The notes: generated by a model not told the origin, from the sequence alone. A stretch of DNA of 64,000 nucleotides from Campylobacter showae (GCF_900699785.1 NZ_LR535679.1:1736001-1800000); one strand, 5' to 3'. Shown: positions 1 through 9,438, counted from the first letter of the stretch. Program-made: numbers and translations.

Positions 1-584
1 GCAAAGTCGGCCTTGATCTCTGAGACGTCAAGCGCCTTGGCTCCGCGCAGGCCTTGCTCCTCGTCGGGTAAAAAGCCAAACGTCACGTCGCCGTGCTCGA
101 TTTGCGGATTTTGTATGAAAAACTGCGCGGCGTTTACGATGGCGGCGATCGCGGCCTTGTCGTCCGCGCCTAGCAGGCTGGTGCCGTCCGTTACGATGAG
201 ATCGTCTCCGAGGTAGTTAGCAAGCTCCGGAAATTCGCTTTGTTTGAGCGTTATGCCCAGTTCTTTATTTAGCGTGACGTCGCCGCCTTCGTAGCGTACG
301 ATTTGCGCTTTCGTGTCGTTTTTTTGCTCCGCGCTCGTATCAAGGTGTGCGAAAAACGCCACGGACGGCAGCTTTTTAGCGGAATTTGACGGCAAAACGG
401 CTGTGGTTATGGTATTTTCTCGTCTTTTTATATTTTGCAGGCCGAGCTCCTTTAGCTCGCTTTCTATCAGCTTTGCTAGATCGTGCTCGGTTGGGTTTGA
501 AGGCATAATGCCCGCCGCGCCCGCTTCGCGGTTTGTGGTGGTGTTGATCTTCGTATAGCGTAAAAACCTCTCGACTATATCCAT
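1..584 (-). CDS. pepT: Peptidase T (tripeptide aminopeptidase), N-terminal part, cut by window edge
   Basis: Reading the minus strand from ATG at 584 gives about 194 residues with no stop before the window edge, so the gene continues leftwards. Metallopeptidase M20 landmarks are visible in order: AFFAHLDTS (His and Asp metal site), TDGTSLLGADDKA (bridging Asp) and FLPDEEQG (catalytic and ligand Glu). This combination and spacing is typical of PepT, a cytoplasmic zinc enzyme that removes the N-terminal residue of tripeptides. The start follows GGAGCG with normal spacing. The C-terminal half is not seen, so intactness cannot be judged. Peptide breakdown fits an asaccharolytic Campylobacter. Confidence 0.88.
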   Translation of the reverse strand, partial: MDIVERFLRYTKINTTTNREAGAAGIMPSNPTEHDLAKLIESELKELGLQNIKRRENTITTAVLPSNSAKKLPSVAFFAHLDTSAEQKNDTKAQIVRYEGGDVTLNKELGITLKQSEFPELANYLGDDLIVTDGTSLLGADDKAAIAAIVNAAQFFIQNPQIEHGDVTFGFLPDEEQGLRGAKALDVSEIKADF

Positions 585-720
585 GTTCGCTCCTAAATTT
601 GAGATAAAATTTATGAAATTATACTATTTTTTAATTAAGCTTAAAATAAAATTTTAATATTTTTTGGCAAGTTTAAAATTTAATCGGTATAATTCGCAAA
701 CTAATTTTAAAGGAGCAAAA

Positions 721-1431
721 ATGCGAAATTTACGCTACGTAGGTGATTTTTCGGACTTTAATCAGGTTTTTTCGGCGACGCTGGGCAAGATGGCGACCGT
801 GCAAAATAGATTTGCGGATATCGTCGGCAACCTCGACTGGAACGTGGATTTTGATCGCTGCGAGATAGCTTTCGGCGATCAAATTTACAAGATACAGTTT
901 ATCGGCAGCGAGTCAAACGTGAGCGACACGTGGCTGTGGGGACACGCGAACGTAAATAACTTTGGCGAGGAGGCGACGCGGTTTTCTGCGGAGGTGTTGC
1001 GCGCGGGGCTAGAGTGGGGTTTGCAAGCTTTTAGCGAACCGAGCTTTGAGCTGGATGAAACCTTTAACGGGCACACGCTATGTATCGCCGCATGCGGAGT
1101 CGCTGACGAAAATTTATGCTACTACGGCTGCAGACACGATAAGGGCTGTGCGTTTGTGGCTATAACCGATGCGCCAGCTTCGCTTTTTGAGCCTCTTAGC
1201 ACGCACGAGTTTGTCAAAACAGCAAGTAGCTGCATACAAAATCACGACGTAGATCATAAAATTTTCATCAAAAGCTTTTTGGAATTTAACGGAGTCAAAT
1301 TTGATGAAAACGTCGAAAAGGGCGGACTTTTTAAGAAAGGCAAAGACGAAATCGTAGCTAAATTTGACAAAGAGCTTTTGATTAAATTTGACGACAAGGG
1401 TAGGATTTCGGGATTTAAATACGAATTTTAA
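721..1431 (+). CDS. DUF6882-like protein of unknown function
   Basis: The protein has 236 residues. ATG at 721 is chosen over an in-frame codon at 664 because AAAGGAGC lies just upstream. There is no signal peptide or membrane segment. The middle holds a Trp-rich stretch (DTWLWGHANVN), followed by EVLRAGLEWGLQAF and a Cys-containing block. This layout resembles bacterial DUF6882 proteins, which I recall mainly by the WLWAWAN-like motif, so the family call is tentative. The last third is rich in Lys, Phe and Asp (FDENVEKGG, KFDDKGRISG) and looks like a small beta meander. It is a single gene between pepT and dctA, which are both on the other strand. Confidence 0.6.
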   Translation: MRNLRYVGDFSDFNQVFSATLGKMATVQNRFADIVGNLDWNVDFDRCEIAFGDQIYKIQFIGSESNVSDTWLWGHANVNNFGEEATRFSAEVLRAGLEWGLQAFSEPSFELDETFNGHTLCIAACGVADENLCYYGCRHDKGCAFVAITDAPASLFEPLSTHEFVKTASSCIQNHDVDHKIFIKSFLEFNGVKFDENVEKGGLFKKGKDEIVAKFDKELLIKFDDKGRISGFKYEF

Positions 1432-1480
1432 TTTGTGTAGTTTGAGCGAGGCGATGAGCTAAAAACCCACCGCCTTAAAT

Positions 1481-2851
1481 TTACGAATGGAAGTGAAACT
1501 CGTCCGGATGATCGAGCGCGTAGCGGAATTTCTCCATATCTACTTTTTTATCCCAGATCGAGATGATTAGGCAGCCTACGGCGTTGCCGCAGAGGTTTCC
1601 GACCGCGCGCATCTCGGACATAAATTTATCCACGCCAAGCAGCACCGCAACCGTAACGACCGGGATACCTGCACTAGGAAGCGCGGCAAGCGTACCGGCA
1701 AGTATGATAAATCCGGAGCCCGTGACGCCGACCGCACCCTTGCTTGTTACCATCAAGATGATAAGAATTTGTATCAAATGCTCGACCGTTAGTGGGATAC
1801 CGAAGGCTTGAGCGAGGAAAATAACGCTAAGCGATAGGTAGATGTTCGTGCAGTCGAGGTTAAACGAATATCCAGTCGGTATGATGAGTCCGACCGCGCC
1901 CCTGTGGATACCTGCGGCTTCTAGCTTTTGCATGAGCGGAGCTAGCGCGGTCTCCGAGGAGCTCGTCGCAAACACGATCAGGACTTCTTTTGCGATGAAG
2001 CGCATAAATTTAAAGATATTAACCTTCGCAAAATAGCAAATAATGCCCAAAACTACAAAGATAAAAAACAAGCTCGCAAAAGCCATAACGAAAAGTAGCT
2101 CAAGCATACCCAAAAGCGAGTTAATGCCGAATTTACCGATCAAAAACGCCATCGCAGAAAATGCCGCAACCGGGCTAAATAGCATCAAAATCGTAAGCAG
2201 TTTTAGCACCCAGTGCTGAACGATTTCAAGCGGTCTTAGGATCTTTTTTTTGTAGTCGTGCTTTAAAAACGAAATCGCAACAGCCGTAACGATCGCCAAA
2301 AATAGCACTTGAAGCGTGTTTGATTTGATAAACGGATCAAGCAAATGTACATAAGGAAAAATGCCGTCAACCGGTACAGCGCCGCGCAAAATATGAAGCG
2401 TATGCGCTAAAACCCCGCTGTTTGCGTCTATGTTTGAGGCTTGGCTCGTAAATTTCTCTACGCTAGAGGCGTCAAGCTGCGTATAGTCAAGATGCATATC
2501 GTGACCAGGTTTTAGCGTCTCGCCGAAGATTATTCCCACGGCAAGGGCTAAGGTGCTCACGACCTCAAAGTAAATAAATCCTTTAAGTCCGATAGAGCCC
2601 AGTTCCTTCATGCTCTCAAGCCCGATGATGCCTGAGACTATCGTGAGGAAAATGATCGGTCCGATGAGGGCTTTTAAGGCTTTGATAAAGTAGTCGATGC
2701 CAGGCTTGCTCGCGATGCCTAGATCCGGGAAGATCATGCCGACCGCGATACCCGCGACGATGCCGAAAACCACCCAAAACGCTAGGTTGGTAAACATTCT
2801 AATAAGAAAAGGTTTTTGCGGTTTTGCCGCGTTTGAAACGCTTGGGTTCAA
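1481..2851 (-). CDS. dctA: C4-dicarboxylate:cation symporter DctA
   Basis: This 456-residue inner-membrane transporter belongs to the glutamate/dicarboxylate (DAACS) family. Hallmarks are the serine-rich re-entrant loop ATSSSETALAPL, then IIPTGYSFNLDCTNIYLS, then KGAVGVTGSGFIILAG, and VDKFMSEMRAVGNLCGN near the end. The early YFEVVSTLAL block resembles E. coli DctA more than GltP. Likely substrates are succinate, fumarate, malate or aspartate, taken up with H+ or Na+. This would supply fumarate to the frdCAB reductase in this window. The start is TTG at 2851 with AAAGGA six bases upstream. Substrate preference cannot be read from sequence alone. Confidence 0.85.
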   Translation of the reverse strand: MNPSVSNAAKPQKPFLIRMFTNLAFWVVFGIVAGIAVGMIFPDLGIASKPGIDYFIKALKALIGPIIFLTIVSGIIGLESMKELGSIGLKGFIYFEVVSTLALAVGIIFGETLKPGHDMHLDYTQLDASSVEKFTSQASNIDANSGVLAHTLHILRGAVPVDGIFPYVHLLDPFIKSNTLQVLFLAIVTAVAISFLKHDYKKKILRPLEIVQHWVLKLLTILMLFSPVAAFSAMAFLIGKFGINSLLGMLELLFVMAFASLFFIFVVLGIICYFAKVNIFKFMRFIAKEVLIVFATSSSETALAPLMQKLEAAGIHRGAVGLIIPTGYSFNLDCTNIYLSLSVIFLAQAFGIPLTVEHLIQILIILMVTSKGAVGVTGSGFIILAGTLAALPSAGIPVVTVAVLLGVDKFMSEMRAVGNLCGNAVGCLIISIWDKKVDMEKFRYALDHPDEFHFHS

Positions 2852-2967
2852 GAGGTGTCCTTTAAAAATTATTAAAAAGCTATTTTAACAAATAAATTTA
2901 TATAAAAAGATAAAATCGCGGCGATTTTTGGTCAAATTTTACCCGCCGCCGCAAATTTCATCAAATT

Positions 2968-3462
2968 TTACAAACTCTCTAAAATTTCGATCGAGTTTAT
3001 CTTATCGCCTTGTCTAACGCTATCTAGAGTCTTTAGGCTAGGCTCGTCCACGATCTGTCCAAACACCGTATGTACGCCGTCAAGGTGCGGCTGCGCGCTG
3101 TGGCAGACGAAAAACTGACTGCCGCCCGTATCGCGTCCGGCGTGCGCCATAGATAGCGCTCCTCGTTTGTGTTTGTGTTTTTGGCCTACGCACTCGCATT
3201 TGATGCGCCAGCCCGGTCCCCCTGTGCCCGTGCCGTGCGGACAACCGCCCTGGATCACGAAATTTGGGATCACGCGGTGGAAATTTAACCCGTCGTAAAA
3301 GCCGCTTTTGGCTAGCTGGGCAAAATTTGTCACGGCTTGCGGCGCTTCGTCGCCGTAAAGCTCGAGCTTCATATCGCCTTTTTCGGTGTGGATTACGGCA
3401 AATTTGAGCTTAGCAAGCTCGGCCGCGTCGATGTCGTAGATTTTTAGTTCGTCGTTTCTCAT
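2968..3462 (-). CDS. Cyclophilin-type peptidyl-prolyl cis-trans isomerase
   Basis: A 164-residue cyclophilin without signal peptide, so cytoplasmic. It catalyses cis-trans isomerisation of X-Pro bonds during folding. Visible landmarks are [14 protein letters not shown] (catalytic Arg and Phe), [10 protein letters not shown] and [14 protein letters not shown] (active-site Trp replaced by His, common in bacteria). A Cys/His/Lys stretch ([13 protein letters not shown]) replaces the usual loop; I recall this in epsilonproteobacterial homologues. The gene starts 14 bases after the YebC gene with its own TTAAGGA site, so the two form an operon. Confidence 0.92.
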   Translation of the reverse strand: MRNDELKIYDIDAAELAKLKFAVIHTEKGDMKLELYGDEAPQAVTNFAQLAKSGFYDGLNFHRVIPNFVIQGGCPHGTGTGGPGWRIKCECVGQKHKHKRGALSMAHAGRDTGGSQFFVCHSAQPHLDGVHTVFGQIVDEPSLKTLDSVRQGDKINSIEILESL

Positions 3463-3476
3463 TTCGTTCCTTAAAT

Positions 3477-4184
3477 TTATTCGATATTTGTATAAACCGC
3501 TTGCACGTCGTCGTCGTCTTCGAGCTTATCGAGCAGCTTTTCTAGCTCGTTCATTTGCTCTTCGTCTAGACTTACGGGCGAATTTGCGATGTATTGCAGG
3601 CTTGCTTTTTTGGCTTCAAGCCCCAGCTTTTCGATACCTTCGCTAAGAGTTCCGAAGCTTGCGTAATCGCCGTAGATATAAAGCACGCCGTCTTCCTCCT
3701 CGATCTCGGTTAGACCGAAGTCAATGAGCTCTAGCTCGATCTCGTCAAGCTCTTTTGCGGGCATATCAAGCTCAAAAACGCTCTTTCTCGTAAACATGAA
3801 ATTTAGGCTTCCGCTAGGCAAAATTTCGCCGCCGTTTTTGCTAAATATCGCCTTGACGTTTGCGACGGTGCGAGTCGGGTTGTCGGTAGCGCACTCGACG
3901 ATGATTTGCACGCCGTGAGCGCCCTTGCCGTCGTAAAAGATAGTCTTGATATCGGCGCTATCTTTGCCGTTAGCGCGTTTTATCGCCGCGTCGATGTTGT
4001 CTTTTGGCATGTTTTGCGCTTTGGCCGCTGCTATCGCGGCGCGAAGTTTCGGGTTCATATCAGGCTCGGTGCCGCCCTCTTTAGCCGCTACGGTTATGGC
4101 TTTTGCGAGTTTTGGAAAAACCTTACTCATCTTGTCCCAGCGCGCTTCCTTCGCGGCGCGCCTGTATTCAAACGCTCGTCCCAT
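3477..4184 (-). CDS. YebC/PmpR family protein (TACO1-type factor)
   Basis: A 235-residue member of the universal YebC family. The N-terminus is diagnostic ([18 protein letters not shown]...[11 protein letters not shown]), followed by [28 protein letters not shown] and the acidic C-terminal domain ending [14 protein letters not shown]. These proteins were long annotated as transcription regulators; some help ribosomes translate proline-rich stretches, like mitochondrial TACO1. The sequence does not decide between these roles. The start follows AAAGGAAC. It is the first gene of a two-gene operon with the cyclophilin, both linked to proline in proteins. Confidence 0.93.
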   Translation of the reverse strand: MGRAFEYRRAAKEARWDKMSKVFPKLAKAITVAAKEGGTEPDMNPKLRAAIAAAKAQNMPKDNIDAAIKRANGKDSADIKTIFYDGKGAHGVQIIVECATDNPTRTVANVKAIFSKNGGEILPSGSLNFMFTRKSVFELDMPAKELDEIELELIDFGLTEIEEEDGVLYIYGDYASFGTLSEGIEKLGLEAKKASLQYIANSPVSLDEEQMNELEKLLDKLEDDDDVQAVYTNIE

Positions 4185-4289
4185 TTCGTTCCTTTAAAAA
4201 TTTTTACCCAATTATATCTAAAAAAATTTTGCATTTTTTTAAAAATGCGAGGTTTTGAGCGTATTAGCAAAAAATTTAGCTTTAAGTCC

Positions 4290-4302
4290 TATAATCCTCG
4301 TA
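4290..4302 (+). promoter_or_regulatory. Promoter predicting a leaderless acetyltransferase mRNA
   Basis: A perfect -10 box TATAAT lies at 4290-4295 and the A of the acetyltransferase ATG is at 4302, the normal distance for a transcription start. No Shine-Dalgarno sequence fits in the six bases between. TTTAAGT directly upstream resembles the weak upstream element of Campylobacter promoters. Confidence 0.5.
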
Positions 4303-4856
4303 TGATTTTAAATGCCCGAAAAGACGACGCCGCGCGCTGCATAGAGCTGTTAAATTTAGCCATGGAGGATATCGCTTTTACGCTTAGCGGCGTGAGCGAT
4401 CCCGTTAAGAGCGATGAAATTTTGCATAAATTTTTTAGAAGCGAGATAAACCGCCTAAGCTACAACAACGTTTTCGTTTTTAAATTTGACGGCGAGATCG
4501 CGGGGACGATTTGCGTTTACGACGGAAGCGAGATTGAAATGTTAGACGAGCCCATCAGGGCGCATTTGCAGACGCTTGGTTTAAACAAATTTCCGCAGAC
4601 CGAGTGCTTCGCGGACGAGCTATATATCGATAGTCTTGCCGTGGACGAGAGATTTCGCGGACGAGGCATCGCAAAAGAGCTGATCAAATTTGTCTTTACC
4701 CTCGCGCCGAAACGAAATATCAAAAAAGTAGCTCTCATCGTCGATGAAAAAAAGCCTAAAACCATGGCTTTTTACGAGCATTTGGGCTTTGAAACCGACT
4801 GCGAAATGATCATAAATTCTCATAAATACTACCATATGATAAAGGAGATAAAATGA
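4302..4856 (+). CDS. GNAT family N-acetyltransferase
   Basis: A 184-residue protein with the acetyl-CoA binding loop RFRGRGIAKEL (the R/Q-x-x-G-x-G/A motif), preceded by the strand DELYIDSLAVDE and followed by AFYEHLGFETD. It should transfer an acetyl group to an amine; the substrate is unknown. I start it at ATG 4302, where similarity to GNAT proteins begins; in-frame starts at 3906 and 4245 would add residues overlapping yebC antisense. Its stop overlaps the next gene as ATGA, so it appears cotranslated with the copper chaperone-like gene and copA. A link to copper is not obvious from the fold. Confidence 0.85.
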   Translation: MILNARKDDAARCIELLNLAMEDIAFTLSGVSDPVKSDEILHKFFRSEINRLSYNNVFVFKFDGEIAGTICVYDGSEIEMLDEPIRAHLQTLGLNKFPQTECFADELYIDSLAVDERFRGRGIAKELIKFVFTLAPKRNIKKVALIVDEKKPKTMAFYEHLGFETDCEMIINSHKYYHMIKEIK

Positions 4857-5056
4857 CTAAATTTAAGGTTGCTAATATCCACTGCGAAAACTGCGCAAAC
4901 ACCATAAAAAACGCTCTTGGGGACGAATACGGCGAGATAAAGGTCGATCTTAGCGTAGAGCCGAGGGTCGTGAGCGTAAATTTAGACGGCAAGGACGAGG
5001 CGAAATTCAAAGAGGATCTGGATGATTTGGGATTTAGCGTCATAGAGAAAATTTGA
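4853..5056 (+). CDS. copZ: Small HMA-domain copper chaperone (CopZ/CopP-like)
   Basis: A 67-residue stand-alone heavy-metal-associated domain. The metal site is IHCENCAN, a CxxC pair at the usual position after the first strand, and the length matches CopZ/CopP. Such chaperones bind Cu(I) in the cytoplasm and pass it to the matching P-type ATPase. It starts inside the stop of the acetyltransferase (ATGA) and its TGA overlaps the ATG of copA (TGATG), so chaperone and pump are translationally coupled. RBS AAAGGAGA lies just upstream. Confidence 0.85.
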   Translation: MTKFKVANIHCENCANTIKNALGDEYGEIKVDLSVEPRVVSVNLDGKDEAKFKEDLDDLGFSVIEKI

Positions 5057-7215
5057 TGCAAAATATCAAACTAAACATCGCGGGCATGACCTGCGTAAAC
5101 TGCTCAAACGCCATCGAGCGCGTGACGAAAAAAATCGCGGGCGTACTGGACGCCAAGGTCAGCTTCGCAAACGGCTCGGGCGAATTTATCATAGAAAGCG
5201 CCGAAGTACAAGCTGCGATAGAAGAAAAAATAAAAAAGTTAGGTTACGGCGTGGCAAAGGATTTGGCGGAATTTGAAGCCAAGCGCGAGAAACATATCTT
5301 AAATTTACGCCGAAATTTCCTGGCTGCGGCGGCTTTTAGCGCGGTGATCATGGCGCTTGAGATGAGCGAGCAGCCAAGCGTGACAAAATCGGCTATCATG
5401 CTAGCACTCGCCTTTATCACGATAGCTACGTGCGGGCGGGACTTTTTCGTCCATGCTTACGGTGCACTGAAAAATAAAAACTTCGATATGAACGTGCTCG
5501 TCGCGCTGGGAACAAGCACGGCGTTTGCGTACTCGCTGGGAGTTTTTATCGCGGGCGAGCGCCTACCTGAAAACATGCGCCACCTCTATGTCTCGGGCGC
5601 GGCCATGATAACGGCTTTCGTGCTGCTGGGTAAATTTTTAGAAGAGCGCTCAAAAGCTCGCGCAGGCGATTATATAAAATCGCTCATGGATATGTCGCCA
5701 AAGACCGCTCTCGTACTACAAAAAGACGGTAGCGCGCTGGAAGTTGATGTCGCAAGCCTAAAAATAGGCGACATCGCGGTCGTAAAGAGCGGCTACGCTG
5801 TGCCTTGCGACGGGGTCGTGATAAACGGCGGCGCAGAGATCGACGCCTCGATGCTAACGGGCGAGAGTCTGCCCGTCTATAAAAAACAAGGCGACGAAGT
5901 TAATGCCGGGACCATAAATTTAAACGGCTACATCAACGTAAAGGTTACTAAGCCCGCTAATCAAACGCTTTTGTCGCAAATTTTAGAGCTTTTAAGTGAC
6001 GCGTCGAGCAAAAAGATGCCTATCAGCCACTTTGCCGACCGCGTGGCAAATATCTTCGTGCCTAGCGTGATAGCTATCGCCGTCGTTACGTTTTGCGCGT
6101 GGTTTGTGGTTACGGGAAATGCGCTACAAGGCGTGCTAAGCGCGGTTTGCGTGCTCATTATCTCGTGTCCTTGCGCGCTGGGGCTAGCTACCCCGATAGC
6201 TATCGTCTCCTCGTTATCTCTGGGCGCTAAAAATGGAATCCTCATTAAAAATCCAGAAGTTTTAGAAGTTCTTGGCGGCGTGAAATACGCGGTATTTGAT
6301 AAAACCGGAACGCTAACTAAGGGCGAAATTTCGGTAAATTTTACCGATATAAACGATGAAAATTTAGCCAAAATCGCCGCGCTAGAGGCTAAAAGCTCGC
6401 ATCCGATATCGGCTGCGATCGTTAGATACGCAAATGAGCTGGGGCTTAAAATTTTAGGCGACGAAAAGGGTTTTGAAAATATCGCCGGACGCGGCGTAAA
6501 GAGCGAGGACGATAGCGTGATAGCAGGCAACGAGGCCTTTTTAAGCGAGCTTGGCGTGGAGATAAGCGCGCAGGCTAAAGAGCAAATCGCCAAAGCGCAA
6601 AACGAAGGAAACGGCGTAGTACTAGCGGCCGTGGATAAAATTTACGTAGGATTTATAGCGCTTAGCGACAGGGTAAAGGACGACGCAGCTCAGGCTATCC
6701 AAAGCCTAAAAAACGCCGGCGTAGCGACCGTAATGCTAACCGGAGATAACGCCTTCACCGCTAAAAACGTAGCGGGCAAGCTAGGTGTAGAAAAGGTCTT
6801 TGCCGGCATGCTACCTAATGAAAAATTTGAAACCATAAAACGCCTGCAAGAAGAGGGCGGAGTGCTGTTTGTCGGCGACGGTATCAACGATGCCGCCCCG
6901 CTAAAACAAGCAAATGCGGGCATCGCGATGAGTAGCGGCGCAGACATCGCAAAAGAGGCTGGCGACGTAGTGCTAGTAAAAAACGATCTAAAAAGCGCGG
7001 TATCTACGATAAATTTGGCCAACGAGACGATGAAAACGATAAGGCAAAATTTGTTTTGGGCGTTTGTTTATAACGCCGTTTGTATCCCGGTCGCGGCCGG
7101 AGTTTTAGCGCCTCTAGGCCTCATGCTAACGCCTGTTTACGGGGCTGCGGCGATGTGCTTTAGCTCGGTCACGGTCGTGTTAAATTCGATCAGATTACGA
7201 TTTAAGCAAATCTAA
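5056..7215 (+). CDS. copA: Copper-exporting P1B-type ATPase CopA
   Basis: A 719-residue inner-membrane copper pump. Order of parts: N-terminal HMA domain with GMTCVNCSNAIE (CxxC), transmembrane segments, actuator loop with TGES, the membrane CPC motif in SCPCALGLATP (Cu(I) path), phosphorylation site DKTGTLTKG, nucleotide-binding SSHPISAAI (HP motif) and hinge GDGINDAAPL. CPC plus the HP motif define the Cu(I)/Ag(I) class. ATP drives Cu(I) out of the cytoplasm to the periplasm, for detoxification or cuproenzyme supply. ATG at 5056 overlaps the copZ stop; the TTG three bases earlier is less likely. Confidence 0.95.
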   Translation: MQNIKLNIAGMTCVNCSNAIERVTKKIAGVLDAKVSFANGSGEFIIESAEVQAAIEEKIKKLGYGVAKDLAEFEAKREKHILNLRRNFLAAAAFSAVIMALEMSEQPSVTKSAIMLALAFITIATCGRDFFVHAYGALKNKNFDMNVLVALGTSTAFAYSLGVFIAGERLPENMRHLYVSGAAMITAFVLLGKFLEERSKARAGDYIKSLMDMSPKTALVLQKDGSALEVDVASLKIGDIAVVKSGYAVPCDGVVINGGAEIDASMLTGESLPVYKKQGDEVNAGTINLNGYINVKVTKPANQTLLSQILELLSDASSKKMPISHFADRVANIFVPSVIAIAVVTFCAWFVVTGNALQGVLSAVCVLIISCPCALGLATPIAIVSSLSLGAKNGILIKNPEVLEVLGGVKYAVFDKTGTLTKGEISVNFTDINDENLAKIAALEAKSSHPISAAIVRYANELGLKILGDEKGFENIAGRGVKSEDDSVIAGNEAFLSELGVEISAQAKEQIAKAQNEGNGVVLAAVDKIYVGFIALSDRVKDDAAQAIQSLKNAGVATVMLTGDNAFTAKNVAGKLGVEKVFAGMLPNEKFETIKRLQEEGGVLFVGDGINDAAPLKQANAGIAMSSGADIAKEAGDVVLVKNDLKSAVSTINLANETMKTIRQNLFWAFVYNAVCIPVAAGVLAPLGLMLTPVYGAAAMCFSSVTVVLNSIRLRFKQI

Positions 7216-7264
7216 AATTTAGCCTAAATTTTGTAAAATCCCGCAAAAAACAAAAAGGAAAAAG

Positions 7265-7822
7265 ATGAATTTAGGTAAATTTTATGCCGTGATCGCAAGG
7301 ATATTTGCGTTAAATTTCGCTCTGCCGCCGAGTGCAAAGCTTTTTAGCGAGCTAAATAAAAATCCAAAATGGATAATAACAAACGATAGCGAAGCAAACG
7401 CCAAGGGGCGCGAGCTATACGAAGAGTCGCTAAAAACCGAGAGCATTGAAGAGATCGCGAAAGACTTTGCAAATTTGAAAAAATATTTTAACGCGGAGTT
7501 CTTTTTCGAGGGCGATAAGGCGCTTCTTGAAGGCTTTTATAAAAAGTGCAAATTTAGCCCAAATTTAGGCGTCAGCGCGGTTGATAGCCTCACGAATGAA
7601 CTTTCGTTTTTCTCCTCCGTCGTCGAGCTAAAACAAGACGAGCAGACGAAGGAAATTTTGGGCGTTTTGCTAAGCTCCTATCTGCTACCGTACGCTAAAA
7701 AGCTGGCCCCCGTCCTGCAAAGCGAAGCGAAAAGTAAATTTTACTGCGCAATGGGGTATCTTTTCGAGGATTTTGCGAGCGGCATCGAAAATACGCTAAA
7801 AGTCAAAGTCGTACCTAGATGA
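7265..7822 (+). CDS. TorD-like putative molybdoenzyme chaperone
   Basis: A 185-residue, mostly helical protein without signal peptide. It has a short alpha-helical repeat-like body, [21 protein letters not shown] in the middle, and [18 protein letters not shown] followed by [12 protein letters not shown] near the end. The last block resembles the conserved 'HLLPW...FY' helix pair of TorD/DmsD-type chaperones, which bind Tat signal peptides and guide molybdenum cofactor insertion. The match is by eye only. It overlaps lgt as ATGA, so expression is coupled to lipoprotein modification rather than to a reductase; napA is 15 kb away. RBS AAAAGGAAAAAG precedes the ATG. Confidence 0.5.
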   Translation: MNLGKFYAVIARIFALNFALPPSAKLFSELNKNPKWIITNDSEANAKGRELYEESLKTESIEEIAKDFANLKKYFNAEFFFEGDKALLEGFYKKCKFSPNLGVSAVDSLTNELSFFSSVVELKQDEQTKEILGVLLSSYLLPYAKKLAPVLQSEAKSKFYCAMGYLFEDFASGIENTLKVKVVPR

Positions 7823-8634
7823 GTTGGTGGAACGACTTTTATATAAATTTTGATCCCGTCGCGTTTGAGCTGTTTGGCATCAAGGTGCATTGGTACGGGA
7901 TAATGTACGTCCTAGCGCTGCTCGTGGCGCTCGGGGTGGCTAAATTTATCGTCAAGCGCGATAATATGCAAATTTCAAATTCGCTGCTTGATAACTATTT
8001 CTTTTGGGTGGAAATCGGCGTGATACTGGGCGCGAGGCTGGGCTACATCGTCATTTACGATCCAAATACCGCTTATTATCTCACTCATCCTTGGCAGATT
8101 TTTAACCCCTTTCACAACGGCGAATTCGTTGGTATCCGCGGTATGAGCTATCACGGCGCGGTGGTCGGATTTTTGATAGCGACGTGGGCTTTTTGTCGTA
8201 AATTTAAGCAAAATTTGTGGCAGCTTTTAGATCTCGTCGCGCTTAGCATTCCGCTTGGATATTTTTTCGGTCGTATCGGAAATTTTTTAAACCAAGAGCT
8301 GTTCGGTCGTATCACGGACGTCTCATGGGCGATCAACGTCGCGGGACAGATGCGCCATCCGTCGCAAATTTATGAAGCCATTTTAGAGGGGCTCGCTGTT
8401 TTTGCGATTCTTTTTGTTTATAGAAAATTTAAAAAATTTGACGGCGAACTTATCGCTCTTTATGCCATACTTTATACCTTTGCCAGATTTGTCTGCGAGT
8501 TCTTTAGGGAGCCTGATTTCGGTATCGGCTTTGTATTTTTAAATTTATCTATGGGGCAGGTACTATCATTTTTAATGTTTGCGTGCGGTATTTTCCTTTA
8601 TATTATCTTAAATAAAAAATATACAAAATTTTAA
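7819..8634 (+). CDS. lgt: Prolipoprotein diacylglyceryl transferase
   Basis: A 271-residue polytopic inner-membrane enzyme that moves diacylglycerol from phosphatidylglycerol to the lipobox cysteine of prolipoproteins. The Lgt signature [14 protein letters not shown] is present (about residue 153), together with the early HWYGIMY block, RLGYIV and the substrate-site stretch [12 protein letters not shown] with its conserved His. C-terminal REPDFG is also conserved. Several lipoproteins in this window (21346-20591, 29932-30399) would be its substrates. Its start overlaps the stop of the upstream TorD-like gene. Confidence 0.95.
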   Translation: MSWWNDFYINFDPVAFELFGIKVHWYGIMYVLALLVALGVAKFIVKRDNMQISNSLLDNYFFWVEIGVILGARLGYIVIYDPNTAYYLTHPWQIFNPFHNGEFVGIRGMSYHGAVVGFLIATWAFCRKFKQNLWQLLDLVALSIPLGYFFGRIGNFLNQELFGRITDVSWAINVAGQMRHPSQIYEAILEGLAVFAILFVYRKFKKFDGELIALYAILYTFARFVCEFFREPDFGIGFVFLNLSMGQVLSFLMFACGIFLYIILNKKYTKF

Positions 8635-8739
8635 AAGGTTTTTAAAGTAATTTGCGATACTATTACACCGTTTTTCTAGTATCATAATTTAATTTTCTCT
8701 TAAGTTATGATAATTTATTTCAATTTTATAGGAGGGCTC

Positions 8740-9438
8740 ATGAGTGGGCTAATCGAGGGCTTCTTAGGTAGGCAAGCGGATACGAAAAAAAGTCGTACTC
8801 CTGCCGTTTGGGACAGATGGCAAAGTATAACGGGACTGATTTTGGCCTGTTTTATTTTGTGTCACATGGTATTTACCTCTACCATTTTATTCGGCAAGGG
8901 CGCATTTAACGCCGTCGTAGGGTTTGCGGAGGCTAAATTTTTATTCGGCGAGGCTACGTGGTGGATCACTAATGTCATAGCCGCGGTAATATTCGCCGTT
9001 TTTATCGCTCACGCATTTTTAGCGATGAGGAAATTCCCAGCAAACTATAGACAATACATCATGTTTAAAGGTCATAAAGACCGTATGAAACACCTTGATA
9101 CTACGCTTTGGTGGTTTCAGTTTTTGACAGGTTTTGCTCTATTTTTCGCAGCCAGCGCGCACTTAGTCGATATAATATTTGGCGGACACATCACTGCCGA
9201 TAAATCAGCGGCTGCATTTCATCAATTAGAAATTTTTTACTTTGCGCTACTTGTATTTATGGTTGTTCACGCTAGCGTGGGAATGTACCGCTTGTATGTC
9301 AAATGGATAAGCATCGACGGAGTAAATAAACAAGAGATGTTCGCAAAAAGAAATAAAGCCAAAACTGCGATATTTGTGGTTTTTGGAGTGCTCGCGGTCA
9401 TCGCGCTGATCGCTGATTTCGTGTGGATCAGTCTTTAG
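8740..9438 (+). CDS. frdC: Fumarate reductase cytochrome b subunit
   Basis: A 232-residue dihaem membrane anchor of quinol:fumarate reductase, of the single-subunit epsilonproteobacterial type. About five hydrophobic helices carry His residues placed as haem b ligands, including CHMVFTS, AHAFLAM, ASAHLVD and MVVHASVGMYR. It takes electrons from menaquinol and passes them to FrdB. ATG 8740 is preferred over an earlier in-frame codon at 8707 because TAGGAGGG lies at the right distance. It is the first gene of frdCAB, 18 bases before frdA. Confidence 0.95.
   Translation: MSGLIEGFLGRQADTKKSRTPAVWDRWQSITGLILACFILCHMVFTSTILFGKGAFNAVVGFAEAKFLFGEATWWITNVIAAVIFAVFIAHAFLAMRKFPANYRQYIMFKGHKDRMKHLDTTLWWFQFLTGFALFFAASAHLVDIIFGGHITADKSAAAFHQLEIFYFALLVFMVVHASVGMYRLYVKWISIDGVNKQEMFAKRNKAKTAIFVVFGVLAVIALIADFVWISL

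Noticed and set aside
885..1076. Antisense frame inside the DUF6882-like gene
   Set aside because: Shadow of the coding strand without ribosome site. Many similar shadows, for example at 5961-6593 and 44371-44877, were left out for the same reason.
3906..4301. Upstream in-frame extension of the acetyltransferase
   Set aside because: It runs antisense through yebC, lacks a ribosome site, and its residues are unlike any GNAT protein.
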